A DNA stretch of 64,000 nt from Paraglaciecola algarum (lineage in GTDB: Bacteria; Pseudomonadota; Gammaproteobacteria; Enterobacterales; Alteromonadaceae): NCBI RefSeq assembly GCF_021532655.1, contig NZ_JAKGAS010000007.1, forward strand, positions 124,001 to 188,000. The letters run 5' to 3'. The position numbers and the translations under genes were made by a program. The notes under the pieces are model-generated. The model was not told the DNA's origin. It saw only the letters and a program-made list of their open reading frames with translations, and searched no databases. Positions 47,953-57,113 of this stretch are shown piece by piece. Positions within the stretch are counted from its first letter, which is position 1. Each line of letters starts with the position of its first letter.

Positions 47953-50379
47953 TTAAAAGAACGTATTGAAACGCACGCCATAGCTTCTAGGGGCGGCATA
48001 TCGGCCCGGTAAACCAGCTGCAGTACCGTTATCAACAGTGGTACTAGAACGAGTCATTTCGTCTGTTAGATTGTTGATAAAGAAATCAACTGTCCAATCA
48101 CCATTGGATGGATAGTAGGTCATGCCTAAATCCACTTTCGAGTGTGCCTCTTGCCCTGCAGGATTTCCCCAAACCTCTCCAGTTTGTTGCACGTCATTAA
48201 TTAGGTTATTGACGAATGTGCGGTTTTCGTTTTCATCACGGAAGAAAACATCGTCGACAAACCGAGCACTAATACGCGGCACAAAATCTCCATGTTTGGT
48301 GTTAAATTCCCAACTAAAACTGGCAGAAATTTGGTATTTAGGAGATTGTGGTAAGTAATTACCGCTTAAATCGTAAAAGCCGGTAGGTTCACCATTTTCA
48401 TCAACTAAGGCTAGGTTATTGGTACCACTGCCTCCTCCGTCAGTGATGTAATCGGTATATACGGCATCTAAGTAAGAACCAGAAAAATCAAAGCGTCCGC
48501 CATCGCCTACCATCCAGATAATCTCAGCTTCTAGGCCAGTTATTTCTGCTGCTGCAACGTTACTATTCACGATTTGCTGTATGTCTTCATCAAACCCAGA
48601 ACGGATCAAATCTTCATAATCAATGAAAAATGCGGCAAGGTTTAAACGTACGTTGTCGAAATCAGACTTACTACCAATTTCGTAACTAGTACTATTTTCA
48701 GGTTCAGTCACTTGACCACCATCTTGGATCACGCCAGAGCGATAACCTGTTCCCACGCTACCGTAAAACATATGATCGTCTAACTGATATGACAGTCGTC
48801 CTAAGTAGGTGAGTTTGTCAGATTCATCTTCTACGTCATTGCGTAAAGTCGCTGCACACTGACCACGTACTCTTTCTATTCCTTTATAATCATCGTAACC
48901 GTCAGGCCCTTCTGCTCCTGTGGTGTTATTTAAAAAATCTTCAAATATAGATAATTCACTACCGCCAAGATCTGGGCGAATAAAGCCTTTTGGACAGTCT
49001 TGAGCATTACGACCACCACGATCATATTTTAAATCGTCGGTGTAACGTACACCTGCGGTGAAACTTAATTCTTTGCTTAAGTCATAAGTCGCTTGAGCAT
49101 ATACAGCCTGAGATTCAAGTCCCCTAGCTGGCTGAATAAAGGTATTACCTTCTCCATTTAACCAAGGGCCGACACCATCAAAGTCAAAACGAATAGCCGT
49201 TTCTTCTTCAAAATAATACACACCCGCCGTCCAGCTAAATGGGCCGCCATTTGTGTTCTGAATTTTTAGTTCATGACTAATAGAGTCAGAATGTTGATAT
49301 TCAGTACGGCCTTCTTGAAAACGCGAAGTGATCCCGCCATCTTGGTCAACCACTTGTGTACGAAATAGCTTTGCACCACCAAAAATGTATTCGGCATTAA
49401 TGTTTTCAGAAATATCGTAGCTGAGCGTAGAGCGCACCACGTCAGTAGTTAAGTCGAGAAATATAGGCGAATCAATGAATGCTTGATAACGGCCCTGTTC
49501 AACTTCAACAGGGTTAAGTAATATGCCATGGTTACCTTGGTCAGAAAAACTCTCGTAGGACATGGTCCATTTAAGATCATCCATTAAATCCCACACCCCA
49601 GTAATTCGGGCCGCTTGCACATCAGTGTTATTTAATTTGGTTTGGGTGGTAGCAGAACGGCCTATTTCTGTGCCGCTGAAACCATGCTCTGTACCACGAG
49701 GGTCATTATCAATCGAATCCACCCAACCATCATCTGATTCCATATATGCCGCAAATCTAAAAGACAAATCATCGGTAACAGGTAAGGTCACAGCACCAGA
49801 GATCTGCTGGCGATTATATTTTCCAAAGGTGACTTGCATATCCCCTTCAAAATCTTTACCAGGTTTACGTGATTCTAACAACACCGCACCACCTGTATTA
49901 TTACGACCAAATAAAGTACCTTGTGGGCCACGTAAAACTTGTACCGCTTCTAAATCAAACATTAGCGCCAACGCACCTTGAGCACGTGCAGCGAACACAC
50001 CATCTACATATACACCTACACCTTGGTCACCAGTTTCGGTAGGGTTATTAGTGCCTACGCCCCGTATGTATATTTTAATGTCTGACTGATCTTCTTGTCC
50101 CGACACCACCAAGCTAGGTACAAAACCTGTGAGGTCGGTGACATCTTTAATGTTATTTTTTGATAACGCCTCTTGCGTCATGACCGAAACAGCAATAGGT
50201 GTTTCTTGAAGGTTAGTGACACGGCGTTCAGCTGTGATTTGAATGACTTCAATTTTCTTTTCATCGTCTGTGCTTTTTTCAGCTTCTTGTGCAAAAAGCG
50301 ATGTGCTGCCAAGACTAAATAAAGCGGCCGTAACAGCGAAGCTAATGCGTCGCTTTTTGGCACTAATAGGTATACCCAT
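47953..50379 (-). CDS. TonB-dependent receptor
   Basis: This outer-membrane active transporter begins with a signal peptide (KKRRISFAVTAALFSLGSTSLFA), followed by a TonB box and plug (IEVIQITAERRVTNLQETPIAVSV, DLTGFVPSLVV, IYIRGVGTNNP, VLRGPQGTLFGRNNTGGAV) and a 22-strand barrel ending in Phe (YGVRFNTFF). I start at ATG 50379, which has GAGGT 7 bases upstream; the ATG at 50421 overlaps the MFS stop but lacks a ribosome site. It probably takes up oligosaccharides released by the GH5 enzyme. Confidence 0.93.
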   Translation of the reverse strand: MGIPISAKKRRISFAVTAALFSLGSTSLFAQEAEKSTDDEKKIEVIQITAERRVTNLQETPIAVSVMTQEALSKNNIKDVTDLTGFVPSLVVSGQEDQSDIKIYIRGVGTNNPTETGDQGVGVYVDGVFAARAQGALALMFDLEAVQVLRGPQGTLFGRNNTGGAVLLESRKPGKDFEGDMQVTFGKYNRQQISGAVTLPVTDDLSFRFAAYMESDDGWVDSIDNDPRGTEHGFSGTEIGRSATTQTKLNNTDVQAARITGVWDLMDDLKWTMSYESFSDQGNHGILLNPVEVEQGRYQAFIDSPIFLDLTTDVVRSTLSYDISENINAEYIFGGAKLFRTQVVDQDGGITSRFQEGRTEYQHSDSISHELKIQNTNGGPFSWTAGVYYFEEETAIRFDFDGVGPWLNGEGNTFIQPARGLESQAVYAQATYDLSKELSFTAGVRYTDDLKYDRGGRNAQDCPKGFIRPDLGGSELSIFEDFLNNTTGAEGPDGYDDYKGIERVRGQCAATLRNDVEDESDKLTYLGRLSYQLDDHMFYGSVGTGYRSGVIQDGGQVTEPENSTSYEIGSKSDFDNVRLNLAAFFIDYEDLIRSGFDEDIQQIVNSNVAAAEITGLEAEIIWMVGDGGRFDFSGSYLDAVYTDYITDGGGSGTNNLALVDENGEPTGFYDLSGNYLPQSPKYQISASFSWEFNTKHGDFVPRISARFVDDVFFRDENENRTFVNNLINDVQQTGEVWGNPAGQEAHSKVDLGMTYYPSNGDWTVDFFINNLTDEMTRSSTTVDNGTAAGLPGRYAAPRSYGVRFNTFF

Positions 50380-50417
50380 AGTTGTTACCTCATGTTTATG
50401 ATTATTGTTTAGTTTTT

Positions 50418-51725
50418 TCATAATTGATGTGTTCTAGAGTTGTGCTGCGCAGATTGATTCCACGCAATCATTGTTGCCCCTTTAAGGCCGTAAAAACCTA
50501 CGAACAAGTAGCATAATAGTGGCACCCAGAAGGACTGTTGCAGTCCAAAACTGTCGGCGGCTACACCTTGAAGCATAGGTACAATTGCGCCGCCAACTAT
50601 GGCTAAACACAATAATCCAGAACCTTGCCCTGTTAGGCTTTTTAAACCTGTCAGGGCTAGGCTGAATATGGTTGGAAACATAATTGAATTAAAAAGGCCC
50701 ACTGCCAATATTGAGTACATGGCCATATTCCCATTGAGCTGAATGCTCAAAGCAATTAGTATCGTGACCATTAAAGAACAAAACACTAAGCAGAATCGGG
50801 CAGGTACAAAATGCATAATACTGGCCCCCAAAAAACGTCCTAGCATGGCTCCGCCCCAATAATATGCAATTAAATTAGCCGCGACTTTTTCAGTCATATT
50901 GCCAATCTGAGGGTCAGTAAAAAAATTAATCAAAAAGCTACCAATTGACACTTCGGCCCCGACATACAGAAATATGCCAATTGCGCCTAGAATCAAATGA
51001 GGGTGATCAAAAAGTCGAGAATTGTCAGCGCTACGTTTTTCAGCAGAATGACTAGTAATATCCGGTAGTTTGAGCTTGTAAAATATGAAACTGAGAGCCA
51101 GTAGTGTGCCGGCAATCAACAAATAAGGTAGTTTGACCGCATCTGCTGGTGAACCTAACGCAGTAACCTCAGTTGAATGGGAGACAGCACCAAAAATAAG
51201 TAAGCCACCAAAGAACGGCGCAATAGTCGTACCCAATGCATTAAAGGCTTGGGTCATGGTAAGTCGACCCGAAGCCGTTTCCTCACTTCCTAATGCCGTT
51301 ACATAAGGGTTGGCAGCCACCTGTAAAATAGTGATGCCACTTGCCAGTACAAACAATGCACTTAGAAACAAACCATAGGATACGACAGAGGCCGCAGGAT
51401 AAAATAACAATCCACCAACAGCAGATAATGCTAGACCTATCACTATGCCGCGCTGATAACCAAGTTTCTTACAAAGATGGCCTGCTGGTATCGACACCAC
51501 AAAATAGGCACCAAAGAAGCAAAGTTGCACCAACATTGCTTGGGTATAAGATAATAAAAATAGCTTTTTTAAATAAGGGATCAAAATATCGTTAAGGCTA
51601 GTGATAAAGCCCCACATAAAAAACAATACAGTGAGTGACATCAATGCACTACGAAATGAATATTCGCGAACATATTGGGCACTATGAGATTCTGTATGTG
51701 TGTCTTTAGATAATTCGTTCGACAT
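50418..51725 (-). CDS. MFS sugar transporter (FucP/GluP-like)
   Basis: This is a 12-helix major facilitator of the fucose/glucose-galactose H+ symporter family. It has FFMWGFITSLNDILIPYLKK in helix 1, FGAYFVVSIPAG, the loop GYQRGIVIGL, QVAANPYVTALG and the typical NAxFNSIMFPTIFSLAL segment. The 435-residue length is normal. It moves monosaccharide from periplasm to cytoplasm and precedes the TonB receptor and GH5 genes. A 7-base inverted repeat with 10-base spacer lies ~100 bases upstream of the start. Confidence 0.93.
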   Translation of the reverse strand: MSNELSKDTHTESHSAQYVREYSFRSALMSLTVLFFMWGFITSLNDILIPYLKKLFLLSYTQAMLVQLCFFGAYFVVSIPAGHLCKKLGYQRGIVIGLALSAVGGLLFYPAASVVSYGLFLSALFVLASGITILQVAANPYVTALGSEETASGRLTMTQAFNALGTTIAPFFGGLLIFGAVSHSTEVTALGSPADAVKLPYLLIAGTLLALSFIFYKLKLPDITSHSAEKRSADNSRLFDHPHLILGAIGIFLYVGAEVSIGSFLINFFTDPQIGNMTEKVAANLIAYYWGGAMLGRFLGASIMHFVPARFCLVFCSLMVTILIALSIQLNGNMAMYSILAVGLFNSIMFPTIFSLALTGLKSLTGQGSGLLCLAIVGGAIVPMLQGVAADSFGLQQSFWVPLLCYLFVGFYGLKGATMIAWNQSAQHNSRTHQL

Positions 51726-51826
51726 CTAACAAGCTCTTTTATTTGTAACTAACACAGATTTGTTAGCTGCATGTTAATAACTTGCTAAAAAGTGTCGTTC
51801 AGGCTCATCAAAAAACTTTAATTAGA

Positions 51827-51850
51827 ACGTTCGGATAGGCATACGAACGT
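51827..51850. promoter_or_regulatory. Inverted repeat upstream of the sugar-uptake operon
   Basis: ACGTTCG and CGAACGT are exact inverted copies separated by 10 bases, centred ~115 bases before the MFS start. A related CGTTCAGG lies ~33 bases closer to the gene. It is a candidate binding site for the adjacent AraC-type regulator. Confidence 0.45.
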
Positions 51851-51919
51851 AAATAAAACATCTATATTCAAGTTAAAACAGTGAGTTAGAAAGATTTTAT
51901 TAGAAATAGAAATTTACGA

Positions 51920-53071
51920 TTATTTGGCTGTAGATAAATGCTTTTTCCGGTATGCACTCGGAGTCATATTGTACTTTTTCTTAAACAAAGTGTTATATAC
52001 CGACTTACTATTAAAGCCCGCTTGGTAAAAAATATCGGTTATGGTTTTGTGGCTGTTTACAGGATTTAGTAACTGCTCTTTAGCCTCTCGAATGCGATAA
52101 CCATTAATGTACTCATAAAAATTGATATTAAAATGCCGATTAATCGCACTCGACAAATCCTTCACCGGAACATCTAACTGCTCAGCTAAACGTTCAAAAG
52201 AAATAACTGGATTGAGATACAGTTTATCTTGCTGCATAGCCTGTTCTATTTTTTCAACAACAACCATGTTTATTGGTTCTATTGTTTTAGGTTTGCTTAT
52301 ACCCCCAGCATTAACAGCGGCATTAACCATTACATATAGAACCAAATTAACCAAAGCAAAAGTCGAGTAGTAGCCAGTTAGGCCAATCAATTCAAGCCAA
52401 TCATGGTTAATAGAATAAGCTAAGTCATATACTTTAAGGCTAGTAAGTAGAAATTCCCACAACAGTACAAACCCAAATGCGTAAAGAATAAAAGTCACCC
52501 AATCTCTTTGCCAGTCTGAAAAAGAGATAGAGGTATGAACTCGCACATAATAAATGGACAACAAGATATAGCTAAGGCGTTGTAATTTATTTAGCAAGTC
52601 CACAGTCACATAGTGTCCCGAATAGGCAATTTCGTGACTGACTATCAATTCATTTTTAATATCTATTGGCAATTGCCAAAATGCAAACCACATATAGATC
52701 AAAAATAAAGCTGCTGGTATTAAATGCCAAAAATGCTGCTTTTGGATCCGAAAACCTGATGAAAAATAGCTGATGATAAACAGATATAAAAAAGGCCCAT
52801 CTATCCAAGAAGAGAAATTGAAGGTAAAGAAAATATTAGGTGAAACACTTAACACCCATTGCCTAAATGTGGCTCCCCATAAAACCAATTCGTGCAGAGC
52901 AATAAAACTGTGCGCAACAAGAAAGCCAGCTAAAAAAATGAATGGCAGCTCCCTGCTTTTATTAGAAAACAAGAATATTGCTAATAACATACATTCAAAA
53001 CTGGTTATCAATAGAACCAAGTCATGAATGTTAAATAGTGTTTTATCCAAGAGCCAAACTAACCCTGTCAC
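51920..53071 (-). CDS. AraC-family regulator with membrane-embedded N-terminal domain
   Basis: About seven hydrophobic helices fill residues ~15-255 (e.g. LVLLITSFECMLLAIFLF, FILYAFGFVLLWEFLL), followed by an AraC double helix-turn-helix from ~280 to the end (FERLAEQLDVPVKDLSSAIN, IFYQAGFNSKSVYNTLFKKK). This membrane AraC type is common beside polysaccharide genes. It lies just upstream of, and on the same strand as, the MFS-TonB-GH5 genes and is their probable regulator. The frame starts at GTG 53071; an internal TTG is an alternative. Confidence 0.9.
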   Translation of the reverse strand: MTGLVWLLDKTLFNIHDLVLLITSFECMLLAIFLFSNKSRELPFIFLAGFLVAHSFIALHELVLWGATFRQWVLSVSPNIFFTFNFSSWIDGPFLYLFIISYFSSGFRIQKQHFWHLIPAALFLIYMWFAFWQLPIDIKNELIVSHEIAYSGHYVTVDLLNKLQRLSYILLSIYYVRVHTSISFSDWQRDWVTFILYAFGFVLLWEFLLTSLKVYDLAYSINHDWLELIGLTGYYSTFALVNLVLYVMVNAAVNAGGISKPKTIEPINMVVVEKIEQAMQQDKLYLNPVISFERLAEQLDVPVKDLSSAINRHFNINFYEYINGYRIREAKEQLLNPVNSHKTITDIFYQAGFNSKSVYNTLFKKKYNMTPSAYRKKHLSTAK

Positions 53072-53334
53072 GTATCGTTTTCTCGAAGCATTAAATATAA
53101 TGAGATGACGATTAAAATGCTATTTATTTCAAAATCATAACACAATAACATATGGCAAATATGTACTAAGGGCTGCCTATTTTTGGTGTGAAAGTTTCGT
53201 TCAAACTAAACACTTTTTAATCGCAGCGTTGACTTGCAGGTGAGCTATATGGTCTTAGTGAGTAATGAACAACAAGTAAAAAACGTCCCGTTTGTGCGGA
53301 AATTCTAATGCTTCATTCCCCTAGCGTAATAGCA

Positions 53335-54702
53335 CTACTCTACAATTTTATGCCAAGGGCCTGTAATCGCTAAGGTTTTTGTAGGTGAATAAATATTCAC
53401 AAACATAGTAGAACCGTCAGCAGAAAAACATGCTCCAGCTGGTTCAGTTTGTATATTTAATTTGGCAAAGTTGTACACTTCACCCTGAGGGGTAACCCCA
53501 CGCAAATGATTTTCTTTCACAGATGTATATTGATCTTCACAAACTATTAAGTGACCAAAAGGCGTAACAACTAGGTTGTCTCCGAAATTATATAAAGACT
53601 CATCAACACTTTCTAAAAATAGCTGAATACGCCCTGGTGTAAGCCCCTCGTTTGATTGCCCCTCATTTTTAGAGGGTTGATATCGCATGATTTGGCCCAG
53701 CTTTTTTTCGCCACCATTAGTGCAACAGAAATACAATTCATTGTCACCCCAGTGAATGCCTTCTCCACGGGCAAATAAGGCCGCTCCTTTTTCATAACCT
53801 TGCTTGCGTAAGTCATCATTAGGGCTTTCAGGGTTATTGATATCAATCCATTCGACATCAACCCAATCTTGCAACTCCATAGTTGCAGCTGCCCAGTTTC
53901 GGCTGTCATATCCAGGCTTGTTTATCACCATTAATGCCTGTAATTTGCCGCCTTGATCCAACTGGCCTTTCACCTTTGGAATAAAACGATAGAACAAACT
54001 ATCCCCTCTATCTTCCGTTAAATATACAATACCTGTATGAGGGTCAACGGCCGCAGCTTCATGATTAAAGCGCCCCATAGCTTTTAAGGGTTTAGGCTCA
54101 ACCAAACCAGTTGCTGTAGCTGGTACTTCGAAGATATATCCGTGATATTGAGTCAACTCTTTGTTTGGAGTTGCGACAGATTCCTCACAGGTTAGCCAGG
54201 TATTCCAAGGCGTAATGCCACCAGCACAATTTCGAATAGTGCCAACTATAGACAAAAACTCTTTCTCTAATGTTTTGGTTTTAAGGTTATAGACCAAATT
54301 ACTAGTACCACCGGGCAAAGCCACACCATCAGTGGTGTGGTCGTAAGCCAAAGGCGTTTTATGATGTTTAATACTGTGTTGCGCTTTTATTAAATCCTTT
54401 GGTGTTAACTCATGATTACGGACCAATACTACTCTATCTTCGTCTAGCGAAAGACAACCCATACCATCGGCCTTATTCGGTACATTAAAACCATCGCTCA
54501 TAAGATTATCTAATTCAGAAATGACCTGATATGAAAACCCTGCGGGTAAATCCAACAACTCTTTAGGGTCTACAACCAGAGGCCCAAAACCATCAGTCGT
54601 TTTCTGTACCGCAGCATGAAAGGACTTACCTAGTATGCTGGTAGATAAACCACTAAATGCTAACGCACTCGCACCAATAGTAAACTGCCTTCTAGTTAGC
54701 AT
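53335..54702 (-). CDS. PhoX-like protein (DUF839), Tat-exported
   Basis: The N-terminus has a twin-arginine signal (TRRQFTIGASALAFSGLSTS). The mature region follows the PhoX/DUF839 propeller: GLGPL-like FGPLVVDPKELLDLPAGFSYQ is split over the start, then DGMGCLS, VRNHEL, GGTSNLVYN, TWLTCEE, MGRFNHEAAAVDPHTG, YLTEDRGDSLFYRF and LVVCEDQY in the form LIVCEDQYTS. Characterised PhoX enzymes are Ca/Fe phosphatases; the residues GRFNHEAA and EDRGD are consistent, but activity is not proven. GAGAAAAC precedes the ATG. Confidence 0.85.
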   Translation of the reverse strand: MLTRRQFTIGASALAFSGLSTSILGKSFHAAVQKTTDGFGPLVVDPKELLDLPAGFSYQVISELDNLMSDGFNVPNKADGMGCLSLDEDRVVLVRNHELTPKDLIKAQHSIKHHKTPLAYDHTTDGVALPGGTSNLVYNLKTKTLEKEFLSIVGTIRNCAGGITPWNTWLTCEESVATPNKELTQYHGYIFEVPATATGLVEPKPLKAMGRFNHEAAAVDPHTGIVYLTEDRGDSLFYRFIPKVKGQLDQGGKLQALMVINKPGYDSRNWAAATMELQDWVDVEWIDINNPESPNDDLRKQGYEKGAALFARGEGIHWGDNELYFCCTNGGEKKLGQIMRYQPSKNEGQSNEGLTPGRIQLFLESVDESLYNFGDNLVVTPFGHLIVCEDQYTSVKENHLRGVTPQGEVYNFAKLNIQTEPAGACFSADGSTMFVNIYSPTKTLAITGPWHKIVE

Positions 54703-54999
54703 AATGTTTTCTCGTCTGTTAAGTGATCAATTTAAAAATATGTATAAGTTAATAATACTAACCTACTGACATAACTTTAAGACAGCAAGATAAAAGAAAC
54801 AAAATAACAGTGGAAAAACCAACATAATTCATTAGAATCACGGCTCGCTTGATTAAGTGGGATATGTACAAGGCTTAGTTATTTAACTTAAGTGAGTCAT
54901 ATACACTTCTATGATAATCAGCACCCAAACTCAACATCGTGTTTTAAAGCATTGTCGAGTTGTACAATCAGGCGCTGCATACAGCGAAAGAAACTGATT
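54703..54999. other. Intergenic region between PhoX gene and tRNA-Arg
   Basis: No gene is seen. It must hold the divergent promoters. A possible tRNA promoter is TTAAGT with TATGAT 16 bases on (about 54888-54915). AACTC and GAGTT arms around 54928-54961 could form a leader hairpin. Confidence 0.4.
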
Positions 55000-55057
<58 letters not shown>

Positions 55058-55076
<19 letters not shown>

Positions 55077-55413
55077 TCTACTGCTGTAAAGTAGTCAGCC
55101 ACTATCAATCTTAATTACTAAATTAGCAGTGATCACAAATGTGCACCCGATAGGTGAGAACTTCTGCGGTTCGACTATAACGTCGGGAACGTTATAGGAC
55201 AGCTTTAGCTGGTCGCAAAGCGACGAAGCACATGGATGTGCTGAGCAATCCTCTCGGGTGCGCCATCTACTACTGTAAAGTAGTCAGCCACTATCAATCT
55301 TAATTACTAAATTAGCAGTGATCACAAATGTGCACCCGATAGGTGAGAACCTCTGCGGTTCGACTAAAACGTCGGGAACGCTTTAGGACAGCTTTAGCTG
55401 GTCGCGAAGCGAT
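55058..55413 (+). repeat. Tandem 189-bp repeats beginning with the tRNA-Arg 3' end (rtT-like)
   Basis: Unit 1 (55058-55246) begins with the last 19 bases of the tRNA, AATCCTCTCGGGTGCGCCA. Unit 2 begins at 55247 with the same 19 bases and stays ~95% identical to about 55413. Within each unit GCACCCG, the tRNA 5' acceptor sequence, appears (55142, 55331). Several hairpins are conserved with pair-preserving changes: a CTATAACGT/ACGTTATAG stem, GCTTT/AAAGC and a terminal AGCACAT/ATGTGCT. The layout parallels the E. coli tyrT repeats that give rtT RNA. Confidence 0.85.
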
Positions 55414-55662
55414 AAAGTACTGGACGTACTTTTCACTAAATTGTCTGGAACAAGTTTATTCGCAAGCCCGCTGCGCGGTTCTATTTGTTCTAACAAATTT
55501 TGGTAGAGTTGCTCGCTGAACTTGTTAGCATTCGCATCGCGACTTTTTCGAATATTACAAACAAACCTGAAACTTGTAAGTTAAAAACTATCCTTTAAGG
55601 CAAGCAATAATAGAACTCCCTTTGGTCATAAGTTAACAACACCTTACTCAATATTGTGCTAC
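55414..55662. other. Non-coding stretch after the tRNA repeats
   Basis: No gene or clear terminator is seen. The first bases continue the diverged end of repeat unit 2 (AAAGTAC/GTACTTT hairpin, overlapping the boundary). The rest is unassigned. Confidence 0.4.
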
Positions 55663-55699
55663 TTTTTGCATCTGAATAAGTGTATTAGCCGTATGGCTT
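55663..55699 (+). promoter_or_regulatory. Predicted ECF promoter of the sigma factor gene
   Basis: TTTTTGCATC, 17 bases, then CGTATGGCTT, ending 32 bases before the sigma start. The same pattern with the same spacing lies before the DUF4331 gene (57109-57145). This is the form expected for an autoregulated ECF sigma target. Confidence 0.65.
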
Positions 55700-55730
55700 T
55701 ACTCTATGATTTATCTTCGAAGGAATTTTT

Positions 55731-56258
55731 ATGGAACATGAAGAGTTATTTCCCCTGTTGTGTGCAACAGCTGAGGGTAAAAAAGACGCCTTTGCTTCAC
55801 TTTACGAGAAAACCAGCGCACAAATATACGCTGTTGCGCTAAAAATGTTGAAACGTAAGGAGCTTGCTGAAGAAGCCACACAAGATACCTTTATCAAAAT
55901 ATGGCACGGTGCTGCAAGTTATCAGCGCAGTAAAGGTACTGTATTGACTTGGATGGTCAGTATTGTTCGTTATCGCGCGCTGGATTTAATGCGTTATCAT
56001 AATATTCGAAATGAAGTCACTCTTGAGCCCGAAATAGATTTACCGCGAACCAGTATGCCCTTCCCATCTGCGGAAAAAAGGCGACTAGCGGAGTGTATTG
56101 ATGGGTTAGAAGATCCGCAAAGGCAGGCAATTCATTTAGCTTTTTATGGGGGATTATCTCACCAAGAGGTGGTTCAACATTTAGATTCTCCACTAGGCAC
56201 GATTAAAAGCTGGATCCGCCGAGGACTGCAAAGTTTACAAAGGTGCCTTTCGTTATGA
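55731..56258 (+). CDS. ECF sigma factor (SigK-like)
   Basis: This 175-residue group IV sigma factor has region 2 at ~20-90 (QIYAVALKMLKRKELAEEATQDTF, then KGTVLTWMVSIVRYRALDLMR) and region 4 at ~118-170 (LEDPQRQAIHLAFYGGLSHQEV, GTIKSWIRRGLQSLQRCL). AAGGAA precedes the ATG. It overlaps the anti-sigma gene by four bases. The pairing with an RskA-type anti-sigma factor and the shared promoter motif upstream of the DUF4331 gene point to a small autoregulated regulon. The inducing signal is unknown. Confidence 0.94.
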   Translation: MEHEELFPLLCATAEGKKDAFASLYEKTSAQIYAVALKMLKRKELAEEATQDTFIKIWHGAASYQRSKGTVLTWMVSIVRYRALDLMRYHNIRNEVTLEPEIDLPRTSMPFPSAEKRRLAECIDGLEDPQRQAIHLAFYGGLSHQEVVQHLDSPLGTIKSWIRRGLQSLQRCLSL

Positions 56259-56956
56259 ATTACACAAAAGAAACGTTACGTAACGCGCTAGCTGCGGAAT
56301 ATGTGTTAGGCACTTTGCGCGGTGGTGCACGCCGTCGCTATCAACAATTAATGATGACTAGCCAACTAATATCAGAAACGACCTGGCTGTGGGAACAATA
56401 TTTAAACGGTATGGGAGAAACCATTTCCCCTGTCACTCCAGACGATAAAGTATGGAAGGTTATTCAAGAAAAACTTGGTTTTATTGAGCAAGCCCCTAAA
56501 GTTACTCAGCTAGATGAAGCTAGGCAACAAAAGAGTAATAAATGGCGAGGCCCTGCTTTATACGCATTTGCTGCATCGTTATTACTAGCTATTGTTTGGA
56601 CTAGCATCGACCCCATACTCACCCAACCTGCGAGCCAAATTGCAGTGGTAAATGACGAAGATTCCAATCCCTTATGGTTAATTGAAATCTCTGATAAACA
56701 CTTACGTGTTCGTAGTACCCAGCAATTAACCGCAGTGGCTGGAAAAGATTTTGAGTTATGGATTGTTCCCGAAAATGGCGCTGCGCCTATCTCACTTGGG
56801 GTATTGCCCAAAGATGGCGAGCTTAAAACTCCTGCGGCGAACAGTTTGAAGTCTGTGCCTATCTTGCTGCTTGCTGTGAGTTTAGAGCCATTAGGCGGTT
56901 CACCTAATGGACAACCCACAGAAGTACTTTATACAACAAAACTCATTAAAGTATAG
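56255..56956 (+). CDS. Anti-sigma factor, RskA-type
   Basis: The start at ATG 56255 (ATGA overlap with the sigma stop, AAAGGTG upstream) gives 233 residues. The N-terminal ~75 residues form the sigma-binding part (NALAAEYVLGTLRGGARRRY, then MTSQLISETTWLWEQYLN). One membrane span is at ~101-117, and the periplasmic C-terminal domain has the RskA pattern (LRVRSTQQLTAVAGKDFELW, LVSLEPLGGSP in the form LAVSLEPLGGSPNGQPTE). It should hold the sigma factor at the membrane until released by proteolysis. No zinc HXXXCXXC motif is present. Confidence 0.92.
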   Translation: MNYTKETLRNALAAEYVLGTLRGGARRRYQQLMMTSQLISETTWLWEQYLNGMGETISPVTPDDKVWKVIQEKLGFIEQAPKVTQLDEARQQKSNKWRGPALYAFAASLLLAIVWTSIDPILTQPASQIAVVNDEDSNPLWLIEISDKHLRVRSTQQLTAVAGKDFELWIVPENGAAPISLGVLPKDGELKTPAANSLKSVPILLLAVSLEPLGGSPNGQPTEVLYTTKLIKV

Positions 56957-57002
56957 CCATCTCTATTATTGGCGCGGTGTTTCTTTTGGAGCCTGCGCCA
57001 AT

Positions 57003-57026
57003 AACTAACCCGAACTCGGGTTAGTT
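57003..57026. terminator. Perfect 10-bp inverted repeat after the anti-sigma gene
   Basis: AACTAACCCG and CGGGTTAGTT are separated by AACT. It may terminate the sigma/anti-sigma transcript, although the following GAAAGCTTTTT is only partly T-rich. Its core CCCGAACTCGGG is the reverse complement of CCCGAGTTCGGG at 59319-59330, so a protein site is also possible. Confidence 0.55.
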
Positions 57027-57084
57027 GAAAGCTTTTTCACCTAACTCCACAGCCAGTGTATTTCCCATTAGTAATGTCCTTTTT

Positions 57085-57113
57085 AAAAAAATTAAAAAAA
57101 ATTTAATTTTTTT
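57085..57113. other. A/T-only 12-bp hairpin overlapping the DUF4331 promoter
   Basis: AAAAAAATTAAA and TTTAATTTTTTT pair perfectly with a five-A loop. Its 3' arm overlaps the TTTTT of the predicted -35 element at 57109. It may act as an UP-like or bent element, or as a terminator for upstream transcription. Confidence 0.5.

Noticed and set aside
49562..49981. 139-codon + strand frame inside the TonB receptor gene
   Set aside because: It lies antisense within a well-supported gene, has no ribosome site and shows no recognisable domain.
55142..55266. A second functional tRNA gene
   Set aside because: Both acceptor strands are present, but the body is ~125 bases long and has no proper anticodon arm or T-arm.
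56506..56919. 137-codon minus-strand frame
   Set aside because: It lies antisense to the anti-sigma gene; composition follows the codon pattern of the real gene.
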